A stretch of 64,000 nucleotides of DNA, taken from NCBI RefSeq assembly GCF_030936135.1, contig NC_082620.1, positions 3,348,001-3,412,000 on the forward strand, given 5' to 3'. The translations under genes were made by a program, and so were the position numbers. Below, in pieces: positions 49,801 through 60,200 of this stretch. Each line of letters opens with the position of its first letter. Positions within the stretch are counted from its first letter, which is position 1. This DNA is from Gavia stellata. Its lineage: Eukaryota; Chordata; Aves; Gaviiformes; Gaviidae. The notes beneath the pieces were generated by a model that was not told the origin of the DNA, did not search any database, and was given only the letters and a program-made list of their open reading frames with translations.

Positions 49801-50143
49801 ACCGATGCCCACTTGCATTACACCTCTGCAAGCATAACGGTAAACCGATGCCCACTTGCATTACACCTCTGCAAGCACGACGGTAAACCGATGCCCACTT
49901 GCATTACACCTCTGCAAGCATAACGGTAAACCGATGCCCACTCGCCTCGCAGCTCGCGTGACACCAGGTGCACTCCCGCTGCGCAGCCGTTACCACCATA
50001 AAAGCCCCACGACGCCGCAGAGCGACGGGCGGACCCCCCGCCTCCCCCCGGCGGGGCGCCGCAGGGGCTGCCCGCGGCCCCGCACTCACCCGGCCGCCCG
50101 CGGCGTGGAGGAGCGCGGCGAGGAGCGCCCAGCGCGGCCCCAT
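34535..50143 (-). CDS. TNFRSF1B: TNFRSF1B, TNF receptor 2 (spliced, complete)
   Basis: Type I membrane receptor for TNF/lymphotoxin-alpha that recruits TRAF2. Ten coding exons: 50143-50090, 42299-42197, 40074-39946, 38797-38648, 38360-38267, 38182-37989, 37215-37141, 36174-36137, 35662-35392, 34833-34535. They join in one frame of 468 codons plus TAA (human 461). A hydrophobic N-terminus (1-18 and a few more residues) acts as signal peptide. Cys-rich repeats follow: KCCSQCPPG, CSHCKPNTYT, CSCPPNEYC and CKPCPPGTF. Next come a Ser-rich stalk, a membrane segment at about 243-263 with a KKK stop-transfer, and a Ser-rich tail. The C-terminus has GTQVNVTCIV and a TRAF2 motif SKEEN at 423-427, ending DAGMKTS. 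TNFRSF8 lies directly upstream in the same orientation. Confidence 0.96.
35392..35662 (-). CDS. TNFRSF1B: TNFRSF1B exon 9 (residues 280-370, cytoplasmic tail)
   Basis: Codes PFSPTEKQCDKK, then EEQHLLETSGSSSSSL, matching the EQQHLL-polySer region of mammalian TNFR2. The acceptor gtttcag before CCTTTTTC is required: a second AG (ccctacag) 18 nt inside puts a stop in frame. Confidence 0.92.
36137..36174 (-). CDS. TNFRSF1B: TNFRSF1B exon 8 (38-nt small exon, residues 267-279)
   Basis: Codes the juxtamembrane ALVYSPPTTEADL. Acceptor ttgcag, donor gtgagt. Enters phase 1, exits phase 0, so skipping would break the frame. Conservation is low; placement rests on splice sites and phase. Confidence 0.85.
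36175..37140 (-). other. TNFRSF1B: TNFRSF1B intron 7
   Basis: About 970 bases of AT-rich intron. No exon, RNA or repeat recognised. Confidence 0.75.
37141..37215 (-). CDS. TNFRSF1B: TNFRSF1B exon 7 (transmembrane, residues 242-267)
   Basis: Codes the membrane helix (PLLLALIITILGYCLVS) followed by KKK. The KKK codons and the splice base form a nine-A run touching the donor (A9 G|GTAAG). Phase 1 at both ends. Confidence 0.93.
37989..38182 (-). CDS. TNFRSF1B: TNFRSF1B exon 6 (residues 177-242, CRD4 end and stalk)
   Basis: Codes CKSVAVPGNSVNDTVC, closing the last Cys-rich repeat, then a Ser/Thr-rich stalk with a run of serines. Donor gtgagc, exit phase 1. Confidence 0.94.
38267..38360 (-). CDS. 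TNFRSF1B: TNFRSF1B exon 5 (residues 146-177, CRD4 start)
   Basis: A 94-nt exon coding ECKPCPPGTFSHEESYDISC. The donor has two GT dinucleotides two bases apart (GTGTAAG). Only the inner one, just before TAAGC, keeps the frame into CKSVAVPGN. Confidence 0.93.
38648..38797 (-). CDS. TNFRSF1B: TNFRSF1B exon 4 (residues 96-146, CRD3)
   Basis: Codes QTCTKSQDRICSCPPNEYC and CKVHKKCGKGYRV. Acceptor aacag, donor gtaatt, phase 1 at both ends. Confidence 0.95.
38798..39945 (-). other. TNFRSF1B: TNFRSF1B intron 3
   Basis: Non-coding; a (CT)n run at about 38,987-39,000 is the only simple repeat. Nothing else recognised. Confidence 0.75.
39946..40074 (-). CDS. TNFRSF1B: TNFRSF1B exon 3 (residues 53-96, CRD2)
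   Basis: Codes YKTESCSHSVDTKCSHCKP and ACSPPCRKG. Phase 1 at both ends. Confidence 0.95.
40075..42196 (-). other. TNFRSF1B: TNFRSF1B intron 2
   Basis: About 2.1 kb of AT-rich intron. It includes a short direct repeat of CAGCCAGCCCTAAC (about 40,609-40,641). No exon or mobile element was recognised. Confidence 0.8.
42197..42299 (-). CDS. TNFRSF1B: TNFRSF1B exon 2 (residues 19-53, CRD1)
   Basis: Codes EYSLPYTPQFAQC, then a Tyr-containing loop and KCCSQCPPG, the first Cys-rich repeat. Acceptor cctag, donor gtaggt, exit phase 1. Confidence 0.95.
42300..50089 (-). other. TNFRSF1B: TNFRSF1B intron 1 (7.8 kb)
   Basis: The largest intron in the window. It contains the 43-bp minisatellite at its 5' end and an AT-dinucleotide run near 46,605. 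Otherwise it is ordinary AT-rich sequence. No exon or RNA gene was recognised; the open frames around 47,880-48,450 on both strands have no family signature. Confidence 0.8.
49785..49942. repeat. 43-bp minisatellite, about 3.7 copies, alternating subtypes
   Basis: Units start at 49785, 49828, 49871 and 49914; the last is truncated. Each unit reads GCAAGC, a variable CACGAC or CATAAC, then GGTAAACCGATGCCCACTTG and a short tail. Units 1 and 3 share one variant, units 2 and 4 the other, so the array looks like a duplicated 86-bp dimer. It lies about 150 bp inside TNFRSF1B intron 1, at the edge of the CpG island. Confidence 0.95.
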
Positions 50144-50345
50144 CCCGCCGCCGAGTGAGGCCGCCGGCGGGCGCGGGGCGGAGCTGGGGCCGCCCGGCAG
50201 CGCCCGGCCCCGGCCCCGGCAGGGGGGCACCGCCCCGAGGCGGGCGGCGGCAGCGCTGGGGTGTCTGGGGGGCAGCGCGGAGCCGCGTTGAGTCGAAGCC
50301 TGGCCGCGATCCCCCAGGTTAGAGCGGTGTTGCCCGCTGGCCGGA
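49960..50345. promoter_or_regulatory. TNFRSF1B: CpG island, TNFRSF1B promoter and first exon
   Basis: A compact GC- and CpG-rich block covers the initiator exon and about 200 bases upstream of it. GC boxes (for example GGGGCGG at 50175-50181) lie just upstream of the ATG on the gene's strand. No TATA box is evident. The 5' UTR begins right of 50143, but its end is not resolvable. Confidence 0.75.
50090..50143 (-). CDS. TNFRSF1B: TNFRSF1B exon 1 (signal peptide, residues 1-18)
   Basis: ATG at 50141-50143 in a strong context (G at -3, G at +4). Codes MGPRWALLAALLHAAGGR, a short signal peptide. Donor gtgagt, phase 0. Confidence 0.9.
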
Positions 50346-53250
50346 CATAAAAGTTGTTCAAGTCTCTTAGAAGAGACTCTCTGCATAGGTAACGGGGCTC
50401 TCCGGTCCGATTTATGCTCCTTTAGCCCCAAAATAGGAACGTACCTTTTGCAGCGTTCCAGCATTCGTCAGTGCCCACCGTACCACTGTATCATGTTCAC
50501 TCATGTCTCGTACACGCTGCCAGGATGGTGCAGAGAGACCTTAATGTATATTCAGACCTGTTCTGCTCTCGAGGAAGAACTCCAGTCAACTAATCGCTTC
50601 ATAAGTTTTGAACAGCTCTCTTGACACATGTACTGAAATTATCAACAATGAAACATTTACATATCAGACAAGAAAACTGTGGCTATGGCTTAAAATCCAT
50701 GTAATTTTTAATTCAAAGATTACCAGCATTATTAAACTAACCAACTATAATACATCCAGCAGGTTGCAACGCATATGATTCGTCTAGAAAGCTGTTCCAA
50801 TAAAAAAGATTAATTTATATACAGAGCTGAAATACACCATTGGCCATCATTCCAGAACATCCTTTAACACTCACAGCCAGGTGAACATGGTCATTCAGTT
50901 TGTGGATACACAACTTGGTGTTCTCTAAAATGAAACAGAAGTTCCTGTATTCTTCTAGAATGTAGCGTATGCACTGGAAAACAAAGAACAACCTCAACTG
51001 GAGGTGAGGAAAGGGTGACCAGTATTTGTCCTACACAGTTTTTTCTTCTTCCTTGCATTGCTGCTTTATGTCAGTACTTGGTGACTTGACTTTCTGTTGC
51101 ACAACAAGCACTTAAACCAAAAGGTTCTGTTTCCTTCTTCACCTCACGTAACTGCTGCTGACATGGCAATACTGATAGCCAAAAGAAATTTCGATCTGAG
51201 CATTAGGAGCCACTTATCTTCTGAATGAAACAAAACAAGTACAAACACAGAAGTACACAGAAAGGAGTCACTAATCGACTCTCTTGAAAGACTCACTAAA
51301 TGAACTAAACTACACAGTGGCACCAGTTGTTTTCAGACATTATTTAGACATTATTTTTAGACATGTTCTGGACTTGCAGAGAAGAGTGGAATTCAGGAAG
51401 TAAATACTGGAACTAACAACACTTGAAATTACCACCAGTTTTTAGATGTAGTACAGGTAGAATATCCACTGATGAAAGTCAGTGACTAGCTCCCATAATG
51501 CTGAGATTCTCCCACTTCATCTCTGGGGCTGTGGTTCCAGGAAAGTATGAATTTTGCTGGATTTATTTCTTCAGTCACAAAATCTTGATAACATACCTTC
51601 CCTTATATTGTGAGGCTTAACGGATAAACAAGATCCAGTGGACCTACTACCTGGAGATTTCAAAAAGCCTTTGATGAAGGTCCATATCTAAGGTGGGGGC
51701 AAAACAAAGTTGTCACAGGATTGGAGAAAAGGTCATTTTATGGATTTGCTAAAAGGTTACAGGATACAAAAACTATGGCTGTTTAAAAGGCAGGAAGAAA
51801 AGAGCACAGCATAAAGGGAATTTTTCAGGATAGAGAACAGTTAGCAGTGGAGATGTGTGGGGCCAGTTCTAGTCAATATCTTCATCAATGATCTGGAGAA
51901 AACAGCATCCGCACTGTGAAGCCAATACTAAACTTCTCCCCGTAGTTACATGACATACAGGGGCAAATAAAGCCAGGAGGAGCTCATAAAAAGGTGGCAA
52001 ATGCCTTCTGCATAGGTAAGCGCAAGGCAATACATTCAGGGAAATGTAATCTAAACCAGGTGTACACAGTGCTGAATTGGAATCTAGCAGCTTTCACTCA
52101 GAAAAGCAATCTTGGAGTCATCCTTGGTGGTTCTCTGAAATCATCTGCTTAGTGTGCAGGGGCAGCCAAAAAAAAGCAAACAAAATGGTGGACATCATCT
52201 AGAGAGGTAGTGAGAACAAAATAGAAAGTATCATTTTGCCACTATTTAAAACCTTGGCCCACCCCTCTTCTTCAGTGCAGTGCATGGTTCTGGCCTCCAG
52301 ATGTCCAGAAGAATGTAGTGAAGTTAGAAAAGATGCAGAAGAGGTCAACTAAAATGACCAAGGCAGTGGAGCATCTAACTTACATGAGAAACATAAAAAG
52401 ATGGGTACTCAGCTTGGAGGCTGAGGAGGGTACAATCAAGAATCGTAAAAGCAACTCAGTATTGCACTAAATTCTGTAATACAAGAACTAGTGGCACTCA
52501 ATGAAATAAGTAAGAGGTCAGTTTAAAAGTGGTAAAAGTACTTCTTTACACAGTGAATGGTAACTATCTGTAATCTGTTGCCGCAGGTGCTTATGGAGGC
52601 AGATTGTACCAGGAAATTCAAAAGAGAGAAGAAAAATTAATAGCAATATGAATGAATACTAAAGGCTGGGACAAACTCTTTAACATCCTTAATCCAGTTG
52701 CAGCCGATGCTGCAGAACTATGAGGAATGCAAATAGCAAATATTAGCAAGGCTTATGTGCTCTTTCTAAATAACATCTCTTACTGCGACTGTCAGAGATA
52801 AAATGATGGGCTTGTGCTATTAGTCTGGCCCAAGAAGGTGGTTTTTATGCCCTTATGTTCCTTTTGTGTCTTCTAAGACAAAAGATGCTGAAGTTGCACA
52901 GCTTTTATTACAGTACTCTGTCCAGGGTAAAACTACAAAGCAAGTAATTGTTTTTGTGGTTCCTTTTTTTGACTATTAAGGCACACTTTGTCATCTTGCT
53001 CATTTTCCTTTGTCCTGTGCAAAAACACAGTCAGCACTATTACATTTACAGTTACCCAAAAAGCAGCATGAGATGGAGAAATAGCGTAACACAAGCCAGT
53101 TGACCACAAAACAGGTTTTTTTTAAAGAATAGATATGCAAATCAGTGTCGCCCTGATGATTATGAGCAATTCTAAAACAAGCAGATATTAACAATTTTAT
53201 AGGAAATAACTGCTGTGCCTGTTTTTCAGTCCTTCCTTTTTGTAGAAAAC
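50346..53250. other. TNFRSF8 - TNFRSF1B intergenic spacer
   Basis: Apart from the CR1 fossil, this is unremarkable AT-rich DNA with a small tandem repeat of TTATTTAGACA-like units at about 51,338-51,365. No gene recognised. Its right part may include distal TNFRSF8 3' UTR. Confidence 0.6.
51620..52865 (+). mobile_element. decayed CR1-class non-LTR retrotransposon fragment
   Basis: Shifting plus-strand frames recover reverse-transcriptase landmarks in family order: FQKAFDEGPY (about 51,660), GPVLVNIFINDL (about 51,860-51,895), then the 'GVI', 'HLEYC..FW'-like and 'RSTKMTKAV' regions (about 52,110-52,370). Past the ORF end, a 3'-terminal 'agtctggcccaag ... cttatgttcc' (about 52,820-52,862) resembles the ends of old reptilian CR1 elements. 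Many stops and frameshifts; a fossil, antisense to the neighbouring receptor genes. Confidence 0.75.
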
Positions 53251-53253
53251 TAG

Positions 53254-53259
53254 TTTATT
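53254..53259 (-). promoter_or_regulatory. TNFRSF8: candidate poly(A) signal of TNFRSF8 (distal)
   Basis: AATAAA on the minus strand, about 700 bases beyond the stop. A nearer copy is at 53515-53520 and a farther one at 52904-52909; sequence alone cannot choose. Confidence 0.35.
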
Positions 53260-53959
53260 TTCTTCTTTTCCCTTTTTACAGACTCCACACTGGGCTAAAT
53301 CCATAGTTCATCCAACACCCAAATGTTCAGCCAGTTTGGCTTCAAAAACCAGAAAGAATGGCCTAAAGTACATTCAATTAGTTTCATTTGCCTTCTGTTT
53401 TCTGAGCCTGTGTGACACATTTTGATCCTGTTTCCTCAAGAAACATGAAGTCCACGAACTTAAGAGTTCTGTTTGTGTTAGGGAAAACTGAAACGGTCAT
53501 TACTTTTATTCAAGAGTTGAGGCCTTAAGTAAAATACCAGACGTTGCAAAATATATGACAAAATTGGAAGTACTTGTAATACTGGAATAGAAACAACATA
53601 TGATACATGGCTGAGTCTCAAGCTTAGCTCGGAATTCTGGCCAGAATTTTCATAGCTAATAGAAGAAATCAGACATAGTTTTCAATCCCTTCCTTCACGC
53701 AGAGAAAGCAAGCTGTGAAACTTGAGTTGGCATCCAGATGTCTTCTGAATTTTGTAGCTTTGATTCAAATTTGTTTCCAGCATGACACTGGGAAATAGAG
53801 GGAAAAAGAAATACTTGACATCAGCCATGAATGCCAATGGTTTGGATGATCCTCTCATTTGTTAGATGAAATAGGTTCTAGCACTCCTTGTTTGAATGTG
53901 TTTCAGTGCTTCACATGAGTTTTCAGATAATCTAAGGCACTATGTGTTTACCTCCCTTG

Positions 53960-54246
53960 TCATAGACTCAGGCTTAGTGTCACATTGGATGTTTCTGTAG
54001 CTTCACACATCTTCTCAGTGGTGGGGTGATGAAATTCCTTTCCCTCCTCTTCCACAGGAACCATTACATCATTCCCTGGAAAAGACTCTGTTTCCTGTTC
54101 TGGATAGTGCATTGCCAGTTCCTCTTCCATGTTTTCCTGGGCATCAACATTACTTTCACATTCTCTAGCAGCACAGTTCTTGCCACTAGGCACTTCTGAA
54201 ATGGACCCCACAATAACAGTGTCAGCCTTCATGATGTATATTTTTT
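53960..54246 (-). CDS. TNFRSF8: TNFRSF8 last exon (TRAF-binding tail)
   Basis: Codes KIYIMKADTVIVGS, HYPEQETE (PEQET at 54089-54103) and VEEEGKE (EEEGKE at 54035-54052), ending at TGA 53960-53962. Acceptor cctcag. The extreme C-terminus differs from mammalian CD30. Confidence 0.95.
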
Positions 54247-57200
54247 CTGAGGAAGGAAAAAAACAGTGCTGAGCACAGTTAACAATCACTGCTGACCCTA
54301 GAGATGGTTCCTTCTTATGCAAAATTTTTAGCTGGTACTCAGTTTTTCTTCTCCCCCCCTTCTTTTTTTAATCAGAGTCATGCAGATCAAGCCTATCACT
54401 ATGAAAACACAGAATTCACTAACCCACTAAAGCTTTTGGAATTCATACATCATGAGTTGTATACTTCGTTGTTTATTTATAAGGTGCTTTTAATTTTGAA
54501 ATCAAAGCACTGAACATATTAAGTGATAAAGAAGGCCTGCACATTTCATACTATACTCTCTGGTTTTGGACCACTGTCAAGGGAACTCTGGGCATTTTCG
54601 ATCAAGTAGATCTAGCTCCCACGTGATGAAGCCTCCGTGCTATAGCTAGGACTACTGAAGAAAGACAAATTAGAAAAGGCAGTAAGATATTCACAAGAGT
54701 CCATCAGAAGAAGCAATTAACTGGGATCTGGGGAAGATGGATATGGAGAATCCAAGGTTTAAGCTTCTGCTGTTTCGAGAAGCAATAATAGCTGCATTAA
54801 AAGCAGCTTTTGGGCAAGGATCAGCACTGTGCAGAAATTCTGGGTAATTATCTGGGGTCTTAGGACCAGCAAAGAAATTAGTTTCTTTCCAGCGAAGAAT
54901 CAACTACAAAACTTTCTAGGATAGACTTGAACCTTGTGTCCAACTTGTTGACCCCACTCCTTTACAGAAGGTAAATAAGGCCTTTGCTGTGGCTTGGACC
55001 ACTACATTTTATTCAGAAGGATGTTGCAGATCAGACACTGTAGGTTATTGTTCACAATTCCTTGGAGATATATGGGTATGGTAAGTCAAATCATCACATT
55101 CGTCCCAAGTCGATCACTCACAGGAAAAACAGAAAGGGCCTTTAGTAAGGAAAGGTCAGTTCTAGTAATACCAAAAAGAACCCTTCAAATGCCCTCAAAA
55201 TTGGGTTTGGAAACATTGCCAGAATGTCTCACGTAGACTGTGTCTCAGGTAACAATTCTCCCCCTGTGAGTAAGCTTCCTTGCCTGACTTTTATCTCCTA
55301 CCCTCTGCCATCATCAAAGACTTTATGGCAACATATGGGAGACACATTTCAAGCTATTACTGTGAAACCAAGAGAAGAAAATGATAGCTTGAGACATGTG
55401 AAGTACAACTCATTAAATATTACAGCATCATTTTCCAGCTGGCATATTTTGGATTTCAAATTTCTTCTGCAAATTTACATCTTCTGGAAAGAAAAAGAGG
55501 AAGAAGAGCATTTTTCTGTCATGTTCATAAGTGACTAAGGCAAATGTGAAAATAAGAAAGCATTATATTCAAATGAATAGATATACCAGAATTTGTGTGT
55601 CAAAGGTTCTGGAGATTCAACCCCAATCTTTGTTAGATGCTTTGGACACTTTGCAGCTTACTGATAATCTCATAATGACATTATGTGCCCATGGTTGAAA
55701 AATTGAAAAGGCAAGAGGAAAAAAAAACAAGACTCACCAATTCGATTATTTGTGTGGTCTCTCACTCGAGAATCGATAGGGCAATCTGGGGCATTTCCAT
55801 TGCTCTGTGTCACGTCAGTCAGACTCAGATCAGGACTGCATGCTTTTTCTGTGCTGGAGACCAGGTTATTGTTGGTTTCCAAAGGGAGGGTTCTGTCAAT
55901 TAACTCCTTCTCTTCTGGCCCCCTGTCAGTAGCCAGTATGATCTTCTGCCAATACAAAGCGGAGAGCAGAAGTGGGATGAATGTAAAAACAACACTGCAA
56001 AGATTGCAATAGGTCTACAGAATCTTTCTATGGCAGTCAGAATAACATAATGTACTTCATAGCACCACTACCACAGGGAGTAAAAAACTCCGAAGTGCCT
56101 ACCTGATATAGGAACTTAAGTTTCTTTGAACGAGATTCCTGCATCACTTAAGGCCATATTTAAAAATAGCATTTCTAAGCTAATTCACAGATTTTCAATG
56201 ACATTTGCAAGAATGTACCTCACTTCCATTGAAATTCAGTTTCCTATATATGCTTGGATGCTTTGGTAAATTCCAGTGCCTTGTCTGCAATTTAGATGCC
56301 AATGAACCTTTGTTAATCCACCTATTCATCATTTTGACTTTTTGCCCCAAGTCTAACACTGTATGCTCTGTTGCAGAGTCTGCTATCCTGTAACATAGTA
56401 GCAGCTGCATTCTGGGGGGCTGAAGCTCAGTATAACATCGGTAAGAAAGAAAGATGCTGGCGGTGAGAGTTTTAAGGGATTTACTCAGAAAGAACTTTAA
56501 CAAGATATTTTTCATATTTAGTTGTGAGATCAGTATCAGAGGACAAACCTGTACAGATGTGTAGTCATATGGTGAGAGAGTCAAACAGTCAAAACTGAAA
56601 ATATAGGGTTTAACTTCCTCTTAGATTTTGCAAAGACCTACCATGGTCCTATGGAAGAACAAAACAAGCCAGAGGTTGAACTGGTTGAACTTCAAAATGG
56701 AATTGCCTCAGCAGAACCTCAGGTAGGAGAAACAAGCTCAGACTAACTATTACATGAAGAATTAACTACAAATAGGCCTTTAAAAGAGGAGCCAGAATCT
56801 GAGAGAGGCTAAAGGTCCTGCATCACAAATTTCTGATGGTTCCTAGCTCTGTTTCTGTTTCCACAAGGTTGGAAAAGAGAAAAAAAAACATAGTTAGATT
56901 TTGAAATGTGCAGTTTAGAACTCTTGCTCATGTCTGACTCGCTATGAAAGCAGGAGTGGAAGCTCCCAACTCAGAAATTAGCAATTACACACCGGAATTG
57001 TAATAGCTGATTGCAACCAGATTTATTAGAATAAGTAGTATCTTGTACATGTGCAGATGTACAACATTTAAAAGCAAACTGGTTTAAAAAAAAAAAAGGA
57101 ACGGTCTAAAGAGTGTTTTAGCAGATATGGACATTTAAAGATAAACTGAGAAGGTTCAGAGGATGAAAGTTGCTGTAATTTCACTAGAAGCGGGGCAATC

Positions 57201-60200
57201 AAACAGAGCTGTGATGATTTCAGCAGCTGAGAACTGCTTTCTGTTGTTACCATATTGACTGACATTTGTCCTGTTCATCTGCAAACTATACTGTTAAACC
57301 AGAAGCTGGTCCTGATGGAAAGTCTTCCAGACAAACAATACCCACTGTGTACCCATGTTACAGGCATGCCAAATCTTGCAAAAAGGGAGACAGAAGAAGA
57401 GTACAAATCCCACTTGTGTGACTGGAGCAGTAAGATAAAATGGGACTGACCGACAAAGTTCTCCCAGAAGGTAGAAAAGGCATGTTCATCCTGTGATTTT
57501 GGATCTTGTTCCACAGAATGCAATAGGAACGGCATAAGACCAAACCAAATATTCCCTTCACAAGCAAGATTGGCAGCATCACGTTATTTAACACTACATT
57601 AAACATAGCCCAGGACATGAAAGTAGCAAGTCCTAGTACATCTCATCACTGCACCTAGAGGATGACACACTGTAGAGGAAAGTCCAAACAAAAAGGCTGT
57701 CCCCCTTTAACAGGGCATTTAAAAATATTATTTACATTGGAATGGAAAGTGATCTGTTTTGGAATATTGTTCACACTTACTGCACATTTGTTCACTAGAT
57801 GAGAACCTGCAATGGAAAGAGGAAAAATTATCAGAAGAAAATTCACAGCAATCACAAGAATGTTAATATTTGCTCTGAAATATCACCTAGCCATGTCCTA
57901 AACTACTGCCCAAGCCACCTGTATTATACTTTTTTTTTTACCACTGAGGGCACGCTTACATGACATGGCTGAGGTGAACCAGCAACATGTTGCTGCCAAG
58001 ACTGTGAGGTCCTGCTCTCCCAAAAGGCTTTTGTGGCCATCCCTGCTGCTCTCCCCACGCCACAACTGGTATTCATCTAATGAAATGACGAACCGATTAA
58101 ACTTTCTAGATAAGCAGAAGACAGGCTTATTAAAAAAAAAAAAAGTTAAAAAATGTTAATAACTTTCTACTGGATTAACAAGTTAGATCAGTTCATCATG
58201 TGGTCAGATGAATATTAAGGGGATGGGATTTTATGCAAGGATGGAGGAAAGGAACATTGGGGAAAGAAGAGAGGTAGGAAGAAGGGAGTGTACACCATCC
58301 TTCTGCAGTACCATGAAGCTAGATGGGCTCAGGCCTACTACCTAATTTCACCCTGACATGCAGCCACCTTTATTTTCAATGCATCAGCTCTATAACGCTG
58401 CACAGTAACAGTTTCTATTGTGTAAGGCAAGTGAGGAAGCACAAATTCCATTTTGAGAAAATTAAGCTGCACACAGGAGGCGTTAAATCATATTTCTGAA
58501 TAAATGAGTAGAAAAAGCTCTGATGTGTGGTGATTAGGAGAATCTAACACAACAGTAGAGAATACATCAGTCAATGGAAATGGAAGTGCTGAGAGGGGAT
58601 TCGCTAATTAGGCAAAATGCGTGTACTCTAGGGCATCTGTACAGGTTGCTATGCCTAACACCCACTTTTTTTGGAACACGTCTCCCACATTTGAGTGCCC
58701 AGAAATTAATTGGGCGCTTTTCCAGTAAAGCCTCCCTGCCCTGACACATCGCCCAACCGTTCAGGTGCAGTGGGAAAAAAGTGCCATCTAGTGGCTTGTC
58801 ATCCAGGGTGTCACCTGCCCGCGCAGGACAGACAACAGGACTGGCCTTTTGCATGTCAGCAGATAATATACATTTGACATGGAAAAGGTCTACGTTTTAA
58901 ATTAAAATTCCATAAAATAAAGTTTCCTGTGAAAACTATCCACTTATTCTTTAGACATATGGATGACAATTCCTGGTCCATCAGTCACTCACCTTGAGAT
59001 CTGAGCCCAGATTTGTGTGAAGTGCCGGAACGCAGATGTTCTGATAAAAGAAACCATTCACTTAGCAGAACTCATCATGGAGCGTATAGGCTCTAACAGC
59101 TTTACCACACCCGTAAGCCTACAACTAACCTACAACTTGCACATCCTGCTTTCTATAAAGGAGGGAATGTGGTTCTGCAGGCACACCCCACACGTAACTC
59201 TAGGCAAAGCTACAGAGAGTCAGTATCAGTAAAAATCACTCTTCCTCTCATGCTCAAAGTCCAACCCTATCCCAGGAACCAACAAATACTCACAAAACAC
59301 TTCAGGTAGCATTTAATATTAGTGTCTGTACTGAGAGAAGAAACCACTGGTTACCCTTTCCCCACCCAGCTTCTAGTATCTTCCTCCATAAATTCACAGC
59401 TGCTTCAATCTTTCTCTCATGTTCTCCAACATGCTGCATAAACAGTTTGCGTAGAGCCCTTATCTGGCCCGCCTCCACTAGGCAGTAGTAAACATTCTCT
59501 TCCCCAGTGACCTCCACAAAATTTTGGCATATTTGAGTTCACAGTTGGCATATACTCAGAGATCAAACAGCACGCTACGTATTACAGCTTTAAAAACTCA
59601 CTCTTTCCTTTGAGGTTGAGGATCTGCTTCTTGCAAACCTTCCATTTCCAAAACAACAGCATGCCCACAAGTAGCACTATCACAGAGAGAACCACTCCCC
59701 AAAGAACTAGACCTATAACACAGAAAGGGAGTACAGGGAAGGCTAAGAAAAGGCAGAGGGGGAACTATTAGTATATCTATGTGTTTGGACATAGAACCAT
59801 GGACAACATTTCACAAGTCGTAGAGGATTTGCAGGAAGCTCCCACATAAAAATTGCATTTACCAAAGATATATCCAAATAAATCATGCTAGACAGAGTAA
59901 ATGCTTTATCTTCGTTACCTCCTGTTGTCATCTCCCCCTTGGCTGATGTGGGAAAAGTGCCAGTCGGCGCTTTCACCTCAGGAGTTGAACTGGGGTTTTC
60001 AGTTGTTGTGGCACGTAAAAAGGTACTAGCAATGGTCACCAGGTTCCCCTCAAACCTCCTTAGGTCAGAGTTATTTGTTTCATTGCTGAATCTCATGGAC
60101 AAAGTGCTTGGGGTGAGGTAGGTGGGCAACTGGTCCAGGCAAACCTGATCGTGTGTGGCATTTCCTCTGCTTAGTGCTACTTTGTTTAACTCGGCACAGC

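Noticed and set aside
49904-50464. 186-codon minus-strand frame over TNFRSF1B exon 1
   Set aside because: It reads through the exon 1 donor and the promoter. The real coding part is only 50090-50143, in the frame of the MGPRWALL start.
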